Of a stretch of DNA of 64,000 bases, positions 50,958 through 58,291 are shown piece by piece (position 1 is the first letter of the stretch; every line of letters starts with the position of its first letter). Under the pieces are notes generated by a model. The model saw only the letters and a list, made by a program, of their open reading frames with translations. It was not told the DNA's origin and did no database searches. Source of the stretch: Gemmobacter aquatilis (lineage in GTDB: Bacteria > Pseudomonadota > Alphaproteobacteria > Rhodobacterales > Rhodobacteraceae); assembly GCF_900110025.1 (NCBI RefSeq), contig NZ_FOCE01000002.1, forward strand, positions 248,001-312,000, written 5' to 3'. The position numbers and the translations under genes are program-made.

Positions 50958-51620
50958 ATGGACAACTCACAAGACATTGATTCGCCCGAATACCGCGCCT
51001 GTCACCCGGCTCCGGTTCGCATTGAGAACTTCAACCCGCGCGCGGTCATCCCGCACGGGCTGACCATTGAGCACCTCTGCTCTGCGATGAATGACTTCAT
51101 CGACTTCATTGGCTTCATCAACCAGCAGCTAAACGGGCGCAAGATTGAGCGCCTTGAGACGATGCTGATGCCAGCCAACTTCTCCTCCATCGTCGGGGAG
51201 TTTATGACCTCCACCATCCCCAAGCACTGCCCCACGCTGGCAAAGAACGGATACCACAACGGCCACCCGGACCTCGTGCCCAAGGGGCGGTTTCCGAATG
51301 ACACCGTCCAGCACGCTCAGGACGGGATTGAGGTCAAGGGGTCGCGCTACCTCCGGGGCTGGCAGGGCCACAATGCAGAGGACGCTTGGCTGATGGTGTT
51401 CTGCTTTGAGTCAGGACGCCCCACCGATGGGGCCAAGGCGGTCGCGCCCGCGCCCTTCCGCTACCTCGGAGTGTTCGGGGCGCAGCTTGTGCAGGCTGAC
51501 TGGACCTTCTCCGGGCGGTCTGAAACCAGCCGCCGCACGATCACCGCCGGGGTGAACCGGAGCGGCTATGACAAGATGGTCGGCAACTGGATTTACAAGG
51601 CCCCGGGCCTAAAGCTCTAG
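50958..51620 (+). CDS. Probable type II restriction endonuclease, PD-(D/E)XK fold
   Basis: A 220-residue soluble protein. I do not recognise a named enzyme. The residues GHPDLVPKG (Asp105) and GIEVKGSR (Glu125, Lys127) form a PD-x19-EXK nuclease signature, and an earlier Glu in SSIVGEF (about 81) could complete it. The gene converges with a DNA methyltransferase gene and overlaps its 3' end by 12 bases, the pattern of a restriction-modification pair. No ribosome site precedes the ATG; an inverted repeat ends two bases before it. Codon use is less biased than in the neighbours, as expected for an acquired gene. The cutting site is unknown. Confidence 0.7.
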   Translation: MDNSQDIDSPEYRACHPAPVRIENFNPRAVIPHGLTIEHLCSAMNDFIDFIGFINQQLNGRKIERLETMLMPANFSSIVGEFMTSTIPKHCPTLAKNGYHNGHPDLVPKGRFPNDTVQHAQDGIEVKGSRYLRGWQGHNAEDAWLMVFCFESGRPTDGAKAVAPAPFRYLGVFGAQLVQADWTFSGRSETSRRTITAGVNRSGYDKMVGNWIYKAPGLKL

Positions 51621-52580
51621 CTGGGCCTGATCCTCGCCCAAGGGCAGAGCCCCGGCCTTGAGGCTGGCGCTCAGGGCTGCCAGCTTGGGCACCGCCGCAG
51701 TGGCAAGGTCAAAGTAGGCCCCATGCCGCTCCACGCCAACGGCGCGGTATCCGACAGCCTCTGCCGCCGCGATGGTGGAGCCTGAGCCCATGAACGGGTC
51801 AACCACCACTCCTTCGCCCAAGGGGAGCGCGGCCCAGACAAGCTGGCGCATCAGCGACTGGGGCTTGAGGCTGGGGTGGTCAGCAATGTCCCGCTCCCGG
51901 CGGGGGGTGCGTTCGCTTGGGATCACGTCAAAGAACGGCTTGTCATCGGTGCGGCGGCGCAGCCCACCCGTCCCGAAGTCGCGCAGGCACTCCCTGACCG
52001 TCATGCCCTTGGGCATCGGCTTGCGGAACAGCCCCCAAGGCTCATAGCCGCCCCGGGGCAGCGAACACACGTCTGGAAAGTCCTTCTCCCCCAGCTTGGG
52101 GCGGTCCCCGCCGCGCAGCGTCTGCACCAGCCGGATCACCTCTGTGCGGAACTCAAGGCCCCCGTCGATCAGGCTGGAGAACACCAACTGAGACATGAAG
52201 GAGTTGCAGGCCACGAACACATGCGCGCCCGGCTTGAGCTTGGGCACAAGGTAGCCTGCCCACTCCCGGAAGAAGCGCACCAACGTCTCCCGCTCCTTCG
52301 GGTCCAGTGCCGTGAACCGGGGCAGCGGCGCGCGCACGTTGCCGTCAAAGGCGGGCGGGAGCCGCCAAATCCCGGTGCCGCCCGTGTGCATCCGCTCTAT
52401 CTGCTCAAGCTCATACTCCTTCACGCCATAGGGCGGGTCAGTGACCACGGCATCAATGGAGTTGTCGGGGAGGTGGCGGAGCCAGTCAAAGCAGTCGGCA
52501 TGGACAAGCAGGGACCGCCCCACGCTGTGGTGGGGGTAGTCGAACGCAAGTGGTTGGGGCGCAGGGGTGTGTTTGTTCAT
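51609..52580 (-). CDS. Type II DNA methyltransferase (N6-adenine or N4-cytosine, beta class)
   Basis: A 323-residue methylase. The catalytic motif DPPYG lies near the start (residues 48-52, in DAVVTDPPYGVKEYE) and the SAM motif VVVDPFMGSGSTIAAAEAVG near the end (about 275-295). Motif IV before motif I defines the beta class, with HPSLKPQSLMRQLV between. The target-recognition part is about 80-220. The ATG at 52580 is preferred although the frame runs on to 53735, because that part lacks any methylase similarity and overlaps the glycosyltransferase frame. ATG overlaps the stop of the upstream gene (ATGA). It should protect DNA against the convergent endonuclease-like protein. Confidence 0.88.
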   Translation of the reverse strand: MNKHTPAPQPLAFDYPHHSVGRSLLVHADCFDWLRHLPDNSIDAVVTDPPYGVKEYELEQIERMHTGGTGIWRLPPAFDGNVRAPLPRFTALDPKERETLVRFFREWAGYLVPKLKPGAHVFVACNSFMSQLVFSSLIDGGLEFRTEVIRLVQTLRGGDRPKLGEKDFPDVCSLPRGGYEPWGLFRKPMPKGMTVRECLRDFGTGGLRRRTDDKPFFDVIPSERTPRRERDIADHPSLKPQSLMRQLVWAALPLGEGVVVDPFMGSGSTIAAAEAVGYRAVGVERHGAYFDLATAAVPKLAALSASLKAGALPLGEDQAQLEL

Positions 52581-53356
52581 ATTTGTTGTGTCTCTCTCGC
52601 AGGGGAGGGTATCAAGTCGGCAACGGTCGCGCCAGTGGGAACGCGCACCGCCGCGCCGTGGTTGGTCTTGCGCCAGTGGGAGGGGTCGCGCACGAGGTCG
52701 GAGAGGGCCAGCAGGAGCGCGGCCCAGTGCAGCGCCCAGTAGAACGGCAGCGGGAGTGCAAGCCACACCGGGAGCCTGGCCCGGAGTGCAGCGGCGGCAT
52801 GCAGCGCGACGGCGGTGGCGTAGCCCAGCAGGAGGAGCGCAGCCAAAGGCCCGGACAGGTCCCCGCCCAGCGCCAGCCCAACGCCCACCGGGTGCGCCCC
52901 CGTGCACAGCAGGGAGACGGGAAGCTGCGCCAGTAGGGCGATGCAGCCCGCCGGGCCAAGCTCCCGCATGGTCTGGCGCGGGGTCCTTGCGTGGACGATG
53001 GCAGTGACGGCGAAGCCCTTGAACCAGCGCGCCCGCTGGCGCAGCCAGACGCCCGCCCTGAGCGGAGCCTCCTCCCATGTCGTGCTGTCGATTGTCGATG
53101 ACCGCCACCGAAGCCGGGCCAGCCGGAGCCCAGCGGCAAGCGCAAAGACCGGGGCCAGGATGTAGGACGCCCAAGGGGATGCGAGGGGCAGAAGGGCGAT
53201 GGCCGGGAGGAGGAGCGCGGCCCAGACGGGCACGGCCAGCCCCCGGGCTGACAGGTGGGCGGGGACCGAAACCACGGCCCAGCGGGCGGCGGAGCCGATG
53301 GCAGATGCGATCAGCGAAGTGTTGCAGCGAAGCACCGGTGAGGAAGATGGGCGCAA
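52577..53356 (-). pseudogene. Glycosyltransferase-2-like membrane protein remnant lacking its catalytic domain
   Basis: An open frame of 259 codons with no ATG at its beginning (first codon TTG). Residues about 35-85 are hydrophobic helices; then comes STTWEEAPLRAGVWLRQRARWFKG (about 91-114), with the QxxRW motif that normally follows a GT2 catalytic core; then several helices and HWRKTNHG near the end. The nucleotide-sugar binding part with DxD and ED, some 200 residues in relatives, is missing between residues about 86 and 90. I read this as an internal deletion. Its stop overlaps the methyltransferase start, so it may now serve as leader for that gene. Confidence 0.6.
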
Positions 53357-53453
53357 CGGCCCGTGGACCGCTCCGACCTTCTGGCAGACGAATGCCCATG
53401 AAGCCCACCGCGTTCATGGTGATCTTCACCCGGTGCTGCGCGGTGATCCGGTC

Positions 53454-53834
53454 ATGCGCAGCCGCACCGACCTTGATGGCAAGACGCTGATCGACGCGCG
53501 ACCGCTCTATCTGCTGGTCGGGCCTGCCCTCGAAACCGATGCGGAAAAACTGCTCACCTCGATCAACGCCACCACGGCGGAAGATGTGAACCCCTTCGGT
53601 GGCAAGCTGCGCCTGCTGGTCGAACCGCGTCTGGGTGACTCGGTTGACTGGTATCTGTTTGCCGATCCGGCCCGGCTGCCCTGCATCGCCCACGCCTATC
53701 TTGCCGGGGCGCAGGGGGTGCAGATTCAGCGGCAAGAGGCGTGGAACACGCTTGGCCTTTCGTTCCGCGCCTTCCTCGATTTCGGCGCTGCCTGGACCGA
53801 CTGGCGCGGCGCGCAGAAGATGCTGGGCGCGTGA
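53454..53834 (+). pseudogene. Phage major capsid protein, 3' fragment
   Basis: About 126 residues that match the C-terminal part of Mu-like capsid proteins or prohead protease-capsid fusions: RTDLDGKTLIDARPLYLLVG, TTAEDVNPFGGKLRLLVEPR, WYLFADPARLPCIAHAYL, and LDFGAAWTDWRGAQ. The larger N-terminal part is absent; upstream lies the glycosyltransferase remnant on the other strand. The junction is somewhere between about 53357 and 53450. The stop overlaps the start of the next phage gene (TGATG), so the original phage gene order is kept from here on. Confidence 0.75.
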
Positions 53835-54055
53835 TGCCTGCTGTTTCCCTCGAACAGTTGACGGCCTGGCGTGACGAGCTGGTGGAGCTGCGGGCGTCGG
53901 GTATCCGAACAGTCACGCACCAGAACGGCAGCGCCCTGACCTACAAGAGCGACAACGAGATGGCCGCCGCAATCGCGGCCCTCGACTCCCAGATCGCCGC
54001 CGCCACGCAAGCGCGGGCTGGCCGCTTCACCTTCCAGACCTCGAAAGGTATCTGA
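53834..54055 (+). CDS. Phage gpW-like head-tail joining protein
   Basis: A 73-residue protein starting MPAVSLEQLTAWRDELVELRASGIRTV, with the YKSDNEMAAAIAALDSQIAAA helix and the FTFQTSKGI end that mark gpW-type head-completion proteins. Translationally coupled to the capsid fragment and three bases before the DUF2190 gene, as in lambdoid or Mu-like phage head operons. Confidence 0.8.
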   Translation: MPAVSLEQLTAWRDELVELRASGIRTVTHQNGSALTYKSDNEMAAAIAALDSQIAAATQARAGRFTFQTSKGI

Positions 54056-54057
54056 CC

Positions 54058-54384
54058 ATGAAGAACTTCGTGCAGGCCGGTTCGGCCCTGACCATTCCCG
54101 CCCCCTATGCCGTCGCCTCGGGCGAAGTCGTGCTGGCGGGCAATATCATCGGCATTGCCAACGGCGCTGCCGCCTCGGGTGCCGATGTGGACGTGACCAC
54201 GACTGGCGTCTTCGCGCTGCCCAAGGTCGGCGCCGATGCCTTCACGCTGGGCGCGCCGGTCTATTTCAACACCACGACGAAACTCGCCACCACCACCGCT
54301 TCGGGGAATACCGAAATCGGCACTGCGGTTGCGGCCGCTGTCGCCGGTTCGGCCACGGTGCGGGTGCGCTTGAAGGCGTTCTGA
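54058..54384 (+). CDS. DUF2190-family phage capsid decoration protein
   Basis: A 108-residue protein with the DUF2190 pattern: MKNFVQAGSALTIPAPYAVASGEVVLAGNIIGIA, TTTGVFALPKVGADAFTLGAPVYF, and a C-terminal VAGSATVRVRLKAF. Members are found next to capsid genes and decorate or cement heads. AAAGG lies before the ATG. The gene appears intact although the phage head module is incomplete. Confidence 0.85.
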   Translation: MKNFVQAGSALTIPAPYAVASGEVVLAGNIIGIANGAAASGADVDVTTTGVFALPKVGADAFTLGAPVYFNTTTKLATTTASGNTEIGTAVAAAVAGSATVRVRLKAF

Positions 54385-54483
54385 TCGAACAACCCGCCGG
54401 GGTTCTGAGCGGTTTCACGGCGGGTTCGGGGCGGCAGGCTGATCGGGCATGACCTGCCGCCCCTCTTATGATGGAGTCTAGTG

Positions 54484-54672
54484 ATGAGCGTTTCCCTTGC
54501 CGATCTGCGCGAAGCCCGTGGCATCGTGGCCGAACTGGCCGTGAACAACCCGCTGCTGCAGCCCGTCTTTGATCGGCTGGACCGGGAATATAAGGCCGCC
54601 TTTGCCGCGCCGAAGCTGACCCCGGCGCAGGCCGAAGCCCGCCGCCGCCGCGACATCCGCGCGCTGGCCTAA
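54484..54672 (+). CDS. Small phage-associated protein, unknown
   Basis: A 62-residue, mostly helical protein (SLADLREARGIVAELAVNNP, ending RRRRDIRALA). GGAG lies seven bases before the ATG. It is the last forward gene of the phage remnant and overlaps the integrase 3' end by four bases. No function assigned. Confidence 0.6.
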   Translation: MSVSLADLREARGIVAELAVNNPLLQPVFDRLDREYKAAFAAPKLTPAQAEARRRRDIRALA

Positions 54673-55967
54673 AGCGCGATCTCTGACAGGCGCCGATGGA
54701 TGTGTTCCAGCGTCGCCCCGTCGCCATAGCGCTGCCGACTGATCGCATGGCCGAACACATCACATTTCATCCGTTCAGGCCATGCCGGTTCTGCCGCCGT
54801 CATCCGATCCTCAAACGAATGGCGCAGCCCGTAAAGTGTGTGTTCGGGCGACTCTAACAGCTTGTTTTCGCGCAGGAACTTGTTCGCCGTGGCGCTGATC
54901 TTGTCTTTTCCGAAGTAGGACGGGAACAGCCTGTCGCCCTCGGGCGCCGCCTGCACATAGGCTTTCACCGCGTCCAGCGACACGCCCACAAGCGGGATGC
55001 GCCGCGCCGATGCGCTGTTCTTCAATTCGCGCCCCTCGGGCCTGATCTCGATATGCGGCACCGGCCCGTCAAGGTGCAGGTGGTGCTTCATCAGCCCGGC
55101 AATCTCTGACGGCCGCGCCCCGGTGTTGACGCAGGCCAGAACGATGGTGCGGGCCTGCAGGTTCAGCCCGTCCAGCGCGCCGGCCGCCAAGAGCTTGTCC
55201 CTGAGCCATTTGACGCTGAACGCCTTGCGCTGGCCCTTTTCGGTGGCCTTGATCATCAGCCCTTTCAGCGGCAGCGTCAGGTTCAGGCCAAGCGCATCTT
55301 CGACCGTGTTCAGCGTGTGGGCAACGTGCGTGAAATCCTTGTTCGCGCTGTTCGCGGTCAAACCTTCGGCGTCGATGCGGGCGTTCCACCAGTCGCGGAA
55401 CTTCTTGGCATCTTCGCGCGTGATCTTGCGCAGCTCCTTGTCGCCGACGACCTGAACGAAATTCTCCACCGCCTTGATGCGCGGGTTTTTCCATCGCCTG
55501 ATCTGATCAGCCGTCTTGCCGCGCGTCTGGTCGATACTGATCTTCCAGTATTCCTCCAGCGCTTCCCGAACGGTGATGCCCACTTCCTCGATACCGCCCA
55601 GAAGAGCATCGCCCACGATCTGCACCGGCTGCCCATCGGCGCCGCGTGGAACTGCCTTGGCCCGCGCCACCAGATCGGGCAGCGGCAGATCGGCGACGGC
55701 AGGGGCATGAAGGAAGGGGACGCCATAGCGCGCTGCGATCTTCTCGCCATTCTTCACCAGCGCCCGCCCCGTCAAGGCGTCGCCGTCCAGCATGGCCTGC
55801 CAGCCCGCCTTCATCTTCTGCCATGCCGCATCGGCCTTCCGCCGGGCTTCGCTGAGCGAGTCTGTGTCGAGTGAAATACTGATGATCTTGCGCGGTTCCA
55901 CGGCTGCGAACTGCAACGGAACGCGCTTGCGCAAGTGATAGGTGGTGCCGCGAAGATAGACTGTCAT
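54669..55967 (-). CDS. Tyrosine recombinase / phage integrase
   Basis: A 432-residue integrase. N-terminal part MTVYLRGTTYHLRKRVPLQF (DUF6538-type arm domain), a SAM-like core-binding region (about 120-215), then the catalytic domain with Arg in NTGARPSEIAGL (about 285), HxxR-type YGLRHSFEDR (about 385), and GHAISRQRYG with the nucleophile Tyr (about 418). All key residues seem to be present, so it may still be active. It lies 142 bases from tRNA-Ser, its probable attachment target. Confidence 0.92.
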   Translation of the reverse strand: MTVYLRGTTYHLRKRVPLQFAAVEPRKIISISLDTDSLSEARRKADAAWQKMKAGWQAMLDGDALTGRALVKNGEKIAARYGVPFLHAPAVADLPLPDLVARAKAVPRGADGQPVQIVGDALLGGIEEVGITVREALEEYWKISIDQTRGKTADQIRRWKNPRIKAVENFVQVVGDKELRKITREDAKKFRDWWNARIDAEGLTANSANKDFTHVAHTLNTVEDALGLNLTLPLKGLMIKATEKGQRKAFSVKWLRDKLLAAGALDGLNLQARTIVLACVNTGARPSEIAGLMKHHLHLDGPVPHIEIRPEGRELKNSASARRIPLVGVSLDAVKAYVQAAPEGDRLFPSYFGKDKISATANKFLRENKLLESPEHTLYGLRHSFEDRMTAAEPAWPERMKCDVFGHAISRQRYGDGATLEHIHRRLSEIAL

Positions 55968-56109
55968 GCGTCACAGGATACGGCGCCGGGCTGTCCGGTC
56001 AACTGGCCCATGATTCCAAAATGCTGCCAAAATGTGATGCAAAACGGCGGACAAAAGGGCAGGAAATGCCATTTTTCGCTTTGAAATCAATATGTTAGTG
56101 AAAATGGAA

Positions 56110-56199
56110 TGGCGGACAGAGAGGGATTCGAACCCTCGAGACGGTTCCCCGCCTACACACTTTCCAGGCGTGCGCCTTCGACCACTCGGCCACCTGTCC
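56110..56199 (-). tRNA. tRNA-Ser (anticodon GGA)
   Basis: 90 nt with a long variable arm. Reverse strand: acceptor GGACAGG/TCTGTCC, anticodon stem CACGC/GTGTG with loop CTGGAAA (anticodon GGA), variable-arm stem, T-arm with GGTTCGAATCC, and encoded CCA. Its 3' end faces the integrase gene. Confidence 0.95.
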
Positions 56200-56285
56200 G
56201 TTGCACGCCGTTTAGACCGAAGTCGGGGGGGGATGCAAGGGGCAGTTTCATGCCCTGTGCAGCCCCGGCGTACCCCGGTTTCGGC

Positions 56286-56564
56286 TCAGGCGGCGGCGAT
56301 GGCGATGGCCTGTCGGCGGCTCTGGCATTTCAGCTCTGACGCCACCTCGGGCATGTAGGCCGCCTCGATCAGTTTCATGCTGACACAGCGGCGAACCGAT
56401 TTCTCGGACATCAGCGCCACCTCGACCAGATCGCCAACCTCGATCCGCACGCGCGCGCTTCCCTGTGTCGGGCCGTCATAATGGGCAAGATCCCGGTGGT
56501 CCGAGCACCAGACAATTGCCCGGCCTGTGCGCTGGCAGCTCCAGATCACCACACCCAGCATCAT
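56286..56564 (-). CDS. Hypothetical small cysteine-containing protein
   Basis: A 92-residue protein with Cys in VIWSCQRTGRAIVWCSDHRDLAHYDG, a short beta-rich middle (VRIEVGDLVEVALM) and a basic end. No signal or clear membrane segment. No family recognised. It lies alone between tRNA-Ser and the divergent XRE regulator. The start at 56564 is followed by a second ATG; either may be used. Confidence 0.55.
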   Translation of the reverse strand: MMLGVVIWSCQRTGRAIVWCSDHRDLAHYDGPTQGSARVRIEVGDLVEVALMSEKSVRRCVSMKLIEAAYMPEVASELKCQSRRQAIAIAAA

Positions 56565-56758
56565 TGCGTCTCCGTTCCTAAAGCCGTTGCCTCAACTCGG
56601 GGCCTCATGCCCCGTTAAGGTATTAAGGCACAGCAAGCCTGGTCCTGCATTCGGTTTTCCGCATCAACGGGATGGACAAATCAGGGATTTTGTTACACCC
56701 CTGACGCTAAATCGCGTCAATGAGCAAGAGGCGCCGCGTGCGGCGCGGTGAAGGGCGG

Positions 56759-57559
56759 ATGCCAAAGGCCACGATATCACCCACAGAGGCACGGGCCGTC
56801 TTCGGACGCAACCTGAGGCTGCTTTGCGAGGGCGGACCGCCGATCACCACGCTGTGCCAGGAAATCGGAATCAACCGCACCCAGTTCAACCGCTACCTTT
56901 CGGGCGATGCATTTCCCCGCCCCGATGTGCTGGCGCGAATCTGTGCCTTCTTCGAGGTCGATGCCCGCATCCTGCTGGAGCCGCTGGAAGATCTGCGCCG
57001 CGCCATGCCCGACCGCTTCCTGACAGAGATGCGCGACAAGCTGTTGATCGGGCGCTCGCGCCCCGTCGATCAGGCGGTGCTGCCCGACGCGATGTATCGC
57101 TTCTGGCGCAAATCCTTCATGTTTCAGGGCAAGATCGTCACCAACCTCGCGCTGATCACCACTCGCGACGAGGTGACCCTGTTCAAGGGGTTCGAGGAAA
57201 ACATCTATGCCAAGCAGGAAAACCCCAATGCCCGCCGCTTTCCGCGGCTGGCCTATTTCGGGCTGGTGCGCCAGCATCTCGACGGCGTGTCGGTCTACTG
57301 CCAGGACCGGCAGAACCAGGCCAATGTGAATTTCTTTGAATTCGGGCTGGAGGGGAACATGCGCTTCTATCCCGGCTTTTCGCTGCTGATCCGGCGGCGG
57401 ATCGACGGGATGAACCGGATGACCGCCGCCGTGCTGGAACGCCTGCCGCAAGAGCCGGCGGTCTGGCGGTCGATCGTGCGGCAGGATGCCATGCATGACA
57501 TGAGCTTTGCGCCACCCATCGTGCAGCGCGCGCTCAACCGCATCCCCGACGGGCTGTGA
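56759..57559 (+). CDS. XRE-family transcriptional regulator
   Basis: About 266 residues. The N-terminal helix-turn-helix is ITTLCQEIGINRTQFNRYLSGDAFPRPDVLARICAFF (about residues 30-66). The C-terminal 180 residues form an uncharacterised domain (FWRKSFMFQGKIVTNLALITTRDEVTLFKGFEE, FFEFGLEGNMRFYPGFSLLIRRRIDG). Start unclear: ATG at 56759 begins at the family-like MPKATISPTEARAVFG, while an ATG at 56720 adds 13 arginine-rich residues; neither has an ideal ribosome site. It ends directly against the convergent alaX gene. Confidence 0.82.
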   Translation: MPKATISPTEARAVFGRNLRLLCEGGPPITTLCQEIGINRTQFNRYLSGDAFPRPDVLARICAFFEVDARILLEPLEDLRRAMPDRFLTEMRDKLLIGRSRPVDQAVLPDAMYRFWRKSFMFQGKIVTNLALITTRDEVTLFKGFEENIYAKQENPNARRFPRLAYFGLVRQHLDGVSVYCQDRQNQANVNFFEFGLEGNMRFYPGFSLLIRRRIDGMNRMTAAVLERLPQEPAVWRSIVRQDAMHDMSFAPPIVQRALNRIPDGL

Positions 57560-58291
57560 TCAGGCGATCAGCGTCAGGCTGACCCGGCGGTTCTGGCGGC
57601 CCTTCTTCTCGATCTTGCCGATCTCGACCCGGCCGATCTCGCCGGTGCGGGCGACATGGGTGCCGCCGCAGGGCTGCAGATCGACCTGCGTGGCGCCCTG
57701 CCCGATCCGCACCAGCCGCACCCTGCCCTGCCCCAGCGGCGGCATCACCGACATGGTTTTCACCAGCCCCGGATTGGCGCGCAATTCGTCATCGCTGATC
57801 CAGCTGTCGCTGACCGGCAGATCCCGGTCGATCAGGCGGTTGAGGGCGGCGTCCAGCGCCTCCACATCCTCGGGCGGTTCCGGCATGTCGAAATCCAGCC
57901 GCCCACGTTCGGCGCCGATCTGGCCGCCGGTCACCGGCAGCGGAATCACCACCGACAGAAGGTGCAGCGCGGTATGCACCCGCATGTGACGGTGGCGCCG
58001 CTCCCAATCCAGATGCTGCATCACCGGCGCGCCGACCGGCGGCAGCGGTTTCGGCTCGGCGGCGACCAGCGCGATCTGGTCTTGCCCGGCCTTCACCGCC
58101 GTGGCGATGGCGATCTGGCCCCCATCCCACAGCAACCGCCCGCTATCACCCGGCTGCCCGCCCGACGTGGCATAGAACACCGAAGCATCCAGCAGGATAC
58201 CGCCTTCCGGCGTATGGCCGATCACCCGTGCCGGGGCGTCGCGCAGATAGGCATCTTCCCGGAACAGCAGGCGCGTGGGGGGGAGGGTCAT
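57560..58291 (-). CDS. Alanyl-tRNA editing protein (AlaX)
   Basis: A 243-residue free-standing editing domain that removes Ser or Gly from mischarged tRNA-Ala. It has the AlaRS-like start DASVFYATSGGQPGDSG (about 36-52), the zinc pair HTALHLL (about 105-111) and the second pair QPCGGTHVA (about 208-216). All four metal ligands are present. It overlaps the stop of the mscS gene by four bases, so it is the last gene of the apparent operon cysK-mscS-alaX. Confidence 0.92.
   Translation of the reverse strand: MTLPPTRLLFREDAYLRDAPARVIGHTPEGGILLDASVFYATSGGQPGDSGRLLWDGGQIAIATAVKAGQDQIALVAAEPKPLPPVGAPVMQHLDWERRHRHMRVHTALHLLSVVIPLPVTGGQIGAERGRLDFDMPEPPEDVEALDAALNRLIDRDLPVSDSWISDDELRANPGLVKTMSVMPPLGQGRVRLVRIGQGATQVDLQPCGGTHVARTGEIGRVEIGKIEKKGRQNRRVSLTLIA

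Larger units (their letters stand above)
50809..56109. mobile_element. Integrated island / prophage remnant with restriction-modification genes
   Basis: Between tRNA-Asn and tRNA-Ser lie a restriction endonuclease-like gene, a DNA methyltransferase, a damaged glycosyltransferase, a truncated capsid gene, two more phage structural genes, a small unknown gene and a tyrosine integrase. The integrase is 142 bases from the 3' end of tRNA-Ser, the normal position for integration into a tRNA. No direct repeat of the tRNA-Ser end was found at the left border, so the element is probably decayed or was assembled in several steps. Borders are therefore approximate. Confidence 0.75.

Noticed and set aside
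52581-53735. Upstream extension of the methyltransferase frame (would give 708 residues)
   Set aside because: No methylase similarity in the extension. It overlaps the glycosyltransferase remnant and is antisense to the capsid fragment; the ATG at 52580 gives a complete enzyme.
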